64,000 nucleotides of DNA from Sphingomonas sp. Root241 (lineage in GTDB: Bacteria > Pseudomonadota > Alphaproteobacteria > Sphingomonadales > Sphingomonadaceae): NCBI RefSeq assembly GCF_001428865.1, contig NZ_LMIV01000001.1, forward strand, positions 2,231,997 to 2,295,996, given 5' to 3'. The notes under the pieces are model-generated. The model was not told where the DNA came from. It was given only the letters and a program-made list of their open reading frames with translations, and did no database searches. Below, piece by piece: positions 61,210 to 64,000 of the stretch. Positions within the stretch are counted from its first letter, which is position 1. Every line of letters begins with the position of its first letter. The position numbers and the translations under genes were made by a program.

Positions 61210-62871
61210 ATGATTCCGCGCCTGTCTTCACGCACGACCCGTATCTCGCCTATAGGGGGGCAGGCGGTCCGACGTTCTTCGCTCCTGGCCTGGGTTGCCC
61301 GCAGCGCCCTGCTGCTGAGCATCGCCATGCCTGCCAGCTTGCTGGCTGCCGACCCTGCGCCGGGCAGCAACCCGCTGCTGCGCGACGTATTCACCGCCGA
61401 CCCCGCGCCGTTGGTCGTAGGCGACACGGTCTATCTTTACGTCGGGCATGACGAGGCCAAGGGCGACGACTTCTTCCTCATGAAGGAGTGGCTGTGCTAT
61501 TCGTCCAAGGATCTGCGCCACTGGGCCGCCCACGGCGCCGTCATGAAGCCCACTGACTTCAAGTGGGCGCTGGGCGATGCCTGGGCTGCGCAGGTAGTGC
61601 GGCGCAACGGCCACTATTACCTTTACGCCACCGTGAAGCACGGCGGCGCGCAGCCCGGCATGGCTATTGGGGTCGCGGTGGCCGACAACCCGTTGGGCCC
61701 GTTCAAGGATGCGCGCGGTTCGGCACTGGTCACCGATGCCACGACGCCCAGCCCCTATGGTTGGAACGACATCGACCCTACCGTCTTCGTCGACGACGAC
61801 GGCACCGCCTGGATGGCCTGGGGCAACCCGGTGCTCTATCTGGCCCGGCTCAAGCCGAACATGACCGAGCTGGACGGCCCCATCCAGAAGATCGCGCTGC
61901 CCAACTACACCGAAGGGCCGTGGCTGTCGAAGCGCAAGGGCATCTATTACATGACCTACGCATCGATGGCGCACCAGAACGTCTGGGAGCGCCTGTCCTA
62001 TGCCACCGCGCCCAGCCCCAGCGGGCCCTGGACCTACCAGGGCGAGCTGACAGGCCAGACCCGCAATAGCTACACCATCCACCCGGGCATCATCGACGAC
62101 TTCAAGGGCCAGTCCTACCTGGTCTACCACAACGGCGAGTTGACCCTGCCCGACGGCCAGACCGGCAACGGCAACCGGCGCTCCGTCACGATCGACTACC
62201 TCCACTATGACGCCGACGGCCGCATGTGGCCCATCACGCAGTCGAAGGCCGGCATCAGCACATCACCCCGGCCGCCCGTCGGCAAGGTGCCCGCGCCAGC
62301 GGACTTCGGCCGCTCCGACCCCCGCGTGGCAGTCCAGCAGTTTGCTCAAGGCTATCCCGAAACCTGGCCGGGCCGCCCGGCGCTGGCCTCGGTCACCCGG
62401 CCTTTCGACCAGGCCCCCAATCCCCTGGGCTTCAATAGAGAGGGCGGCGCCAGCCGCCTGGCGCAGACCTTCGTGCCGCGCGCCGACATCGCAGTGGGCC
62501 GGCTCAGCTTCTACGCCGGCGACGGCCTCGGCACGGACGCCGCGCACCCATTGCGGCTGTCGCTGCGAGACGTGGAGGCCGGCACCGAACTGCTCGGCGC
62601 CGGCCAGGGCCTCGCCATCGCCTACCAGCCGCAAGGGGCCGGCCTGCTGAGCTTCGACTTCAGCGCCCATCCCCCTGTCGTCCTGCGGGCCGGTCGCCGC
62701 TACGCGCTGGCGCTCCAGGGCGAAAAGGGTGCGCTGACGCTCTATCTGCGCGCCAGCCGCGACGACGTTTATGCCGACGGCGAGGCCAGCCTCGACGACC
62801 TGCCGCTGAAGGACAAGCAGGGCCACCCCGCGGACTTCGCATTCGCATTGTACGCACGCGATGCGCGTTGA
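61210..62871 (+). CDS. GH43-family glycoside hydrolase
   Basis: A 553-residue exported enzyme. A signal segment lies at about residues 24-47 (LLAWVARSALLLSIAMPASL). The five-bladed propeller of family 43 follows, with the catalytic triad in place: base Asp64 in FTADPAPLVVGDTVYLY, Asp189 in WNDIDPTVFVDDDG, and acid Glu235 in PNYTEGPWLSKRKG. After about residue 375 there is a C-terminal beta-rich domain of unknown type (FNREGGASRLAQTFVPR), probably for carbohydrate binding. Family 43 includes arabinofuranosidases and xylosidases. The start at ATG 61210 has GAAGGAATTCG before it; the frame is open to 61093 but without a ribosome site. Confidence 0.9.
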   Translation: MIPRLSSRTTRISPIGGQAVRRSSLLAWVARSALLLSIAMPASLLAADPAPGSNPLLRDVFTADPAPLVVGDTVYLYVGHDEAKGDDFFLMKEWLCYSSKDLRHWAAHGAVMKPTDFKWALGDAWAAQVVRRNGHYYLYATVKHGGAQPGMAIGVAVADNPLGPFKDARGSALVTDATTPSPYGWNDIDPTVFVDDDGTAWMAWGNPVLYLARLKPNMTELDGPIQKIALPNYTEGPWLSKRKGIYYMTYASMAHQNVWERLSYATAPSPSGPWTYQGELTGQTRNSYTIHPGIIDDFKGQSYLVYHNGELTLPDGQTGNGNRRSVTIDYLHYDADGRMWPITQSKAGISTSPRPPVGKVPAPADFGRSDPRVAVQQFAQGYPETWPGRPALASVTRPFDQAPNPLGFNREGGASRLAQTFVPRADIAVGRLSFYAGDGLGTDAAHPLRLSLRDVEAGTELLGAGQGLAIAYQPQGAGLLSFDFSAHPPVVLRAGRRYALALQGEKGALTLYLRASRDDVYADGEASLDDLPLKDKQGHPADFAFALYARDAR

Positions 62872-63016
62872 GCCTGCCCGTGCGGCGCATTCAGGTCCGG
62901 CGGCCCTGACCGACCAAGACGCAGACGCCTGACGGCGACCGGACGGGTCACGCTCTGCCGTGTGACGTTGGCAACTCAAGTTTGAAAGATATCCATAATA
63001 TGAGGTTGCAAAAAAC

Positions 63017-64000
63017 ATGCGGGAAATGAAGGCCTTGGCATTCTGTTCGGTGAGCCTGGCGGGCATTGCCCTGCTAGCCGGATGCGTCGGCGGGGCGCCT
63101 ACCGGTTTGTCCTCTTCATCCCTGGCCCCGTCTCAGGGGACCTTTCACTGGCAGTCAAGCGCGCCGCTGGTCGGGCCGCAGCCTGATCCACCCCAAACCG
63201 TTTACGCTGTAAAGGATCCATCCGTCGTATTTGCGAACGGAAAATACCACGTCTTCATGACCACGGCCGGATCAAAGGGATGGGGCATCGCCTACACAAG
63301 CTTCGCCGATTGGTCGTCCGCATCGACGGCGCCGATATTCCCCCTCGACAAATCGCCGATAGGCCCCGGGTACCGCGCGGCGCCGGAGGTGTTCTACTTT
63401 GCTCCGCAAAAACTCTGGTATCTGATATTTCAGGGCGGCGACCCGATGTATTCCACCACGACCAACATCGAGGACCCGATGTCGTGGAGCCCAGCTCGCC
63501 CGTTCTTTGCCACGGCGCCGGACATAACGAAGCCGCCGGCGGGGACGGGATGGCTCGATTTCTACATTATCTGCAATGACACCAAGTGCTACCTCTTCAA
63601 TACCGACGATAATGGCCACGTCATGCGGTCGGAGACATCGATAGATCAATTCCCGAATGGCTTCCACAATACGGTCATCGTCATCGACGAGCCCCGGGAT
63701 GACGCATTCGAGGGAAGCAGCCACTATCGGGTAAAAGGAACCAATACTTACCTTACCGTCGTAGAGGCGATCAGCCCGAAGGGGCGCTATTTCCGGATAT
63801 GGAAAAGCGACGGCTTGGAAGGTGCCTGGGTGCCACTGGGCACAGCCGCCAAGAATCCCTTCGCGACAGGCGACAACGTGGGGAGCATCTGGTCCGAGGG
63901 CATTTCCCATGGCGAACTGATTCGGGACACGAAAGATCAGACCCAGGTCATTGACCCCTGCAAGCCGCTTCAGTTCCTGTTCCAGGGTAACGACCCGCTG
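63017..64000 (+). CDS. GH62-like alpha-L-arabinofuranosidase lipoprotein, partial
   Basis: The gene runs off the right edge; 328 codons are visible. It begins with a lipoprotein signal (lipobox LLAGC, Cys23), then a catalytic domain very like family 62: base Asp67 in YAVKDPSVVFANGKYHVFMT, WGIAYTSFADWSSAS, YRAAPEVFYFAPQKLWYLIF, FYIICNDTKCYLFNTDDNGH, and the acid glutamate in DAFEGSSHYRVKGTN. Family 62 removes arabinose side chains from arabinoxylan. The start is ATG 63017 with GAGG 11 bases before; ATG 63026 is an alternative. The 145 bases after GH43 show no clear terminator, so the two may share a transcript. Confidence 0.9.
   Translation, partial: MREMKALAFCSVSLAGIALLAGCVGGAPTGLSSSSLAPSQGTFHWQSSAPLVGPQPDPPQTVYAVKDPSVVFANGKYHVFMTTAGSKGWGIAYTSFADWSSASTAPIFPLDKSPIGPGYRAAPEVFYFAPQKLWYLIFQGGDPMYSTTTNIEDPMSWSPARPFFATAPDITKPPAGTGWLDFYIICNDTKCYLFNTDDNGHVMRSETSIDQFPNGFHNTVIVIDEPRDDAFEGSSHYRVKGTNTYLTVVEAISPKGRYFRIWKSDGLEGAWVPLGTAAKNPFATGDNVGSIWSEGISHGELIRDTKDQTQVIDPCKPLQFLFQGNDPL

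Overview
The window is a high-GC chromosomal segment that looks like Sphingomonas or a close relative (Sphingomonadaceae, Alphaproteobacteria). The call rests on the argS-SPOR-nagZ-scpA-scpB-tatABC gene order, a complete division/cell-wall (dcw) cluster, NDUFA12 and DUF2155 genes, an alphaproteobacterial GTTC-N7-GTTC SOS box, and a Caulobacter-type TonB receptor next to a tryptophan-halogenase-like protein. No 16S rRNA or other decisive taxonomic marker is present.

Layout. 1-5.8 kb (minus): argS, SPOR protein, nagZ, scpA, scpB, tatA, tatB and the start of tatC, tightly packed. 5.8-9.0 kb: a spacer with a palindromic repeat, then a DUF1800/DUF1501 pair. 9.2-11.9 kb: a small secreted protein, dgt, and a divergent XRE regulator/membrane-protein pair behind two near-identical operators. 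11.9-32.3 kb (minus): a TPR-SPOR protein and the 16-gene dcw cluster mraZ-rsmH-ftsL-ftsI-murE-murF-mraY-murD-ftsW-murG-murC-murB-ddl-ftsQ-ftsA-ftsZ. Most junctions overlap by 1-4 bases. murD carries an in-frame palindromic insertion that matches the repeat at 6.1 kb.

32.7-51.2 kb is mixed. It holds a cysteine synthase, an Mpo1-like protein, a vapBC module overlapping a DNA glycosylase gene, a TonB receptor plus PHP-family hydrolase behind a Pho-box-like array, a Y-family polymerase with a perfect SOS box, lipoproteins, an orphan ParA, aat (antisense overlap with a DUF2155 gene), NDUFA12, DUF192, a double cold-shock protein, recX, a fatty-acyl-AMP ligase, a GGDEF/EAL protein and tRNA-Trp(CCA).

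51.2-64 kb reads as an acquired carbohydrate-use region placed directly after the tRNA. It begins with a decayed serine recombinase. A halogenase-like flavoprotein, a large TonB receptor, a LytS-like kinase with a LytTR regulator, and GH5, GH43 and GH62 enzymes follow. The likely substrate is arabinoxylan or a related arabinose-bearing glycan: the receptor would import oligomers released by the lipoprotein or secreted hydrolases, and the two-component system is the obvious candidate regulator. The GH62 gene runs off the right edge.

All functional calls come from reading motifs and context by eye. No database search was run.
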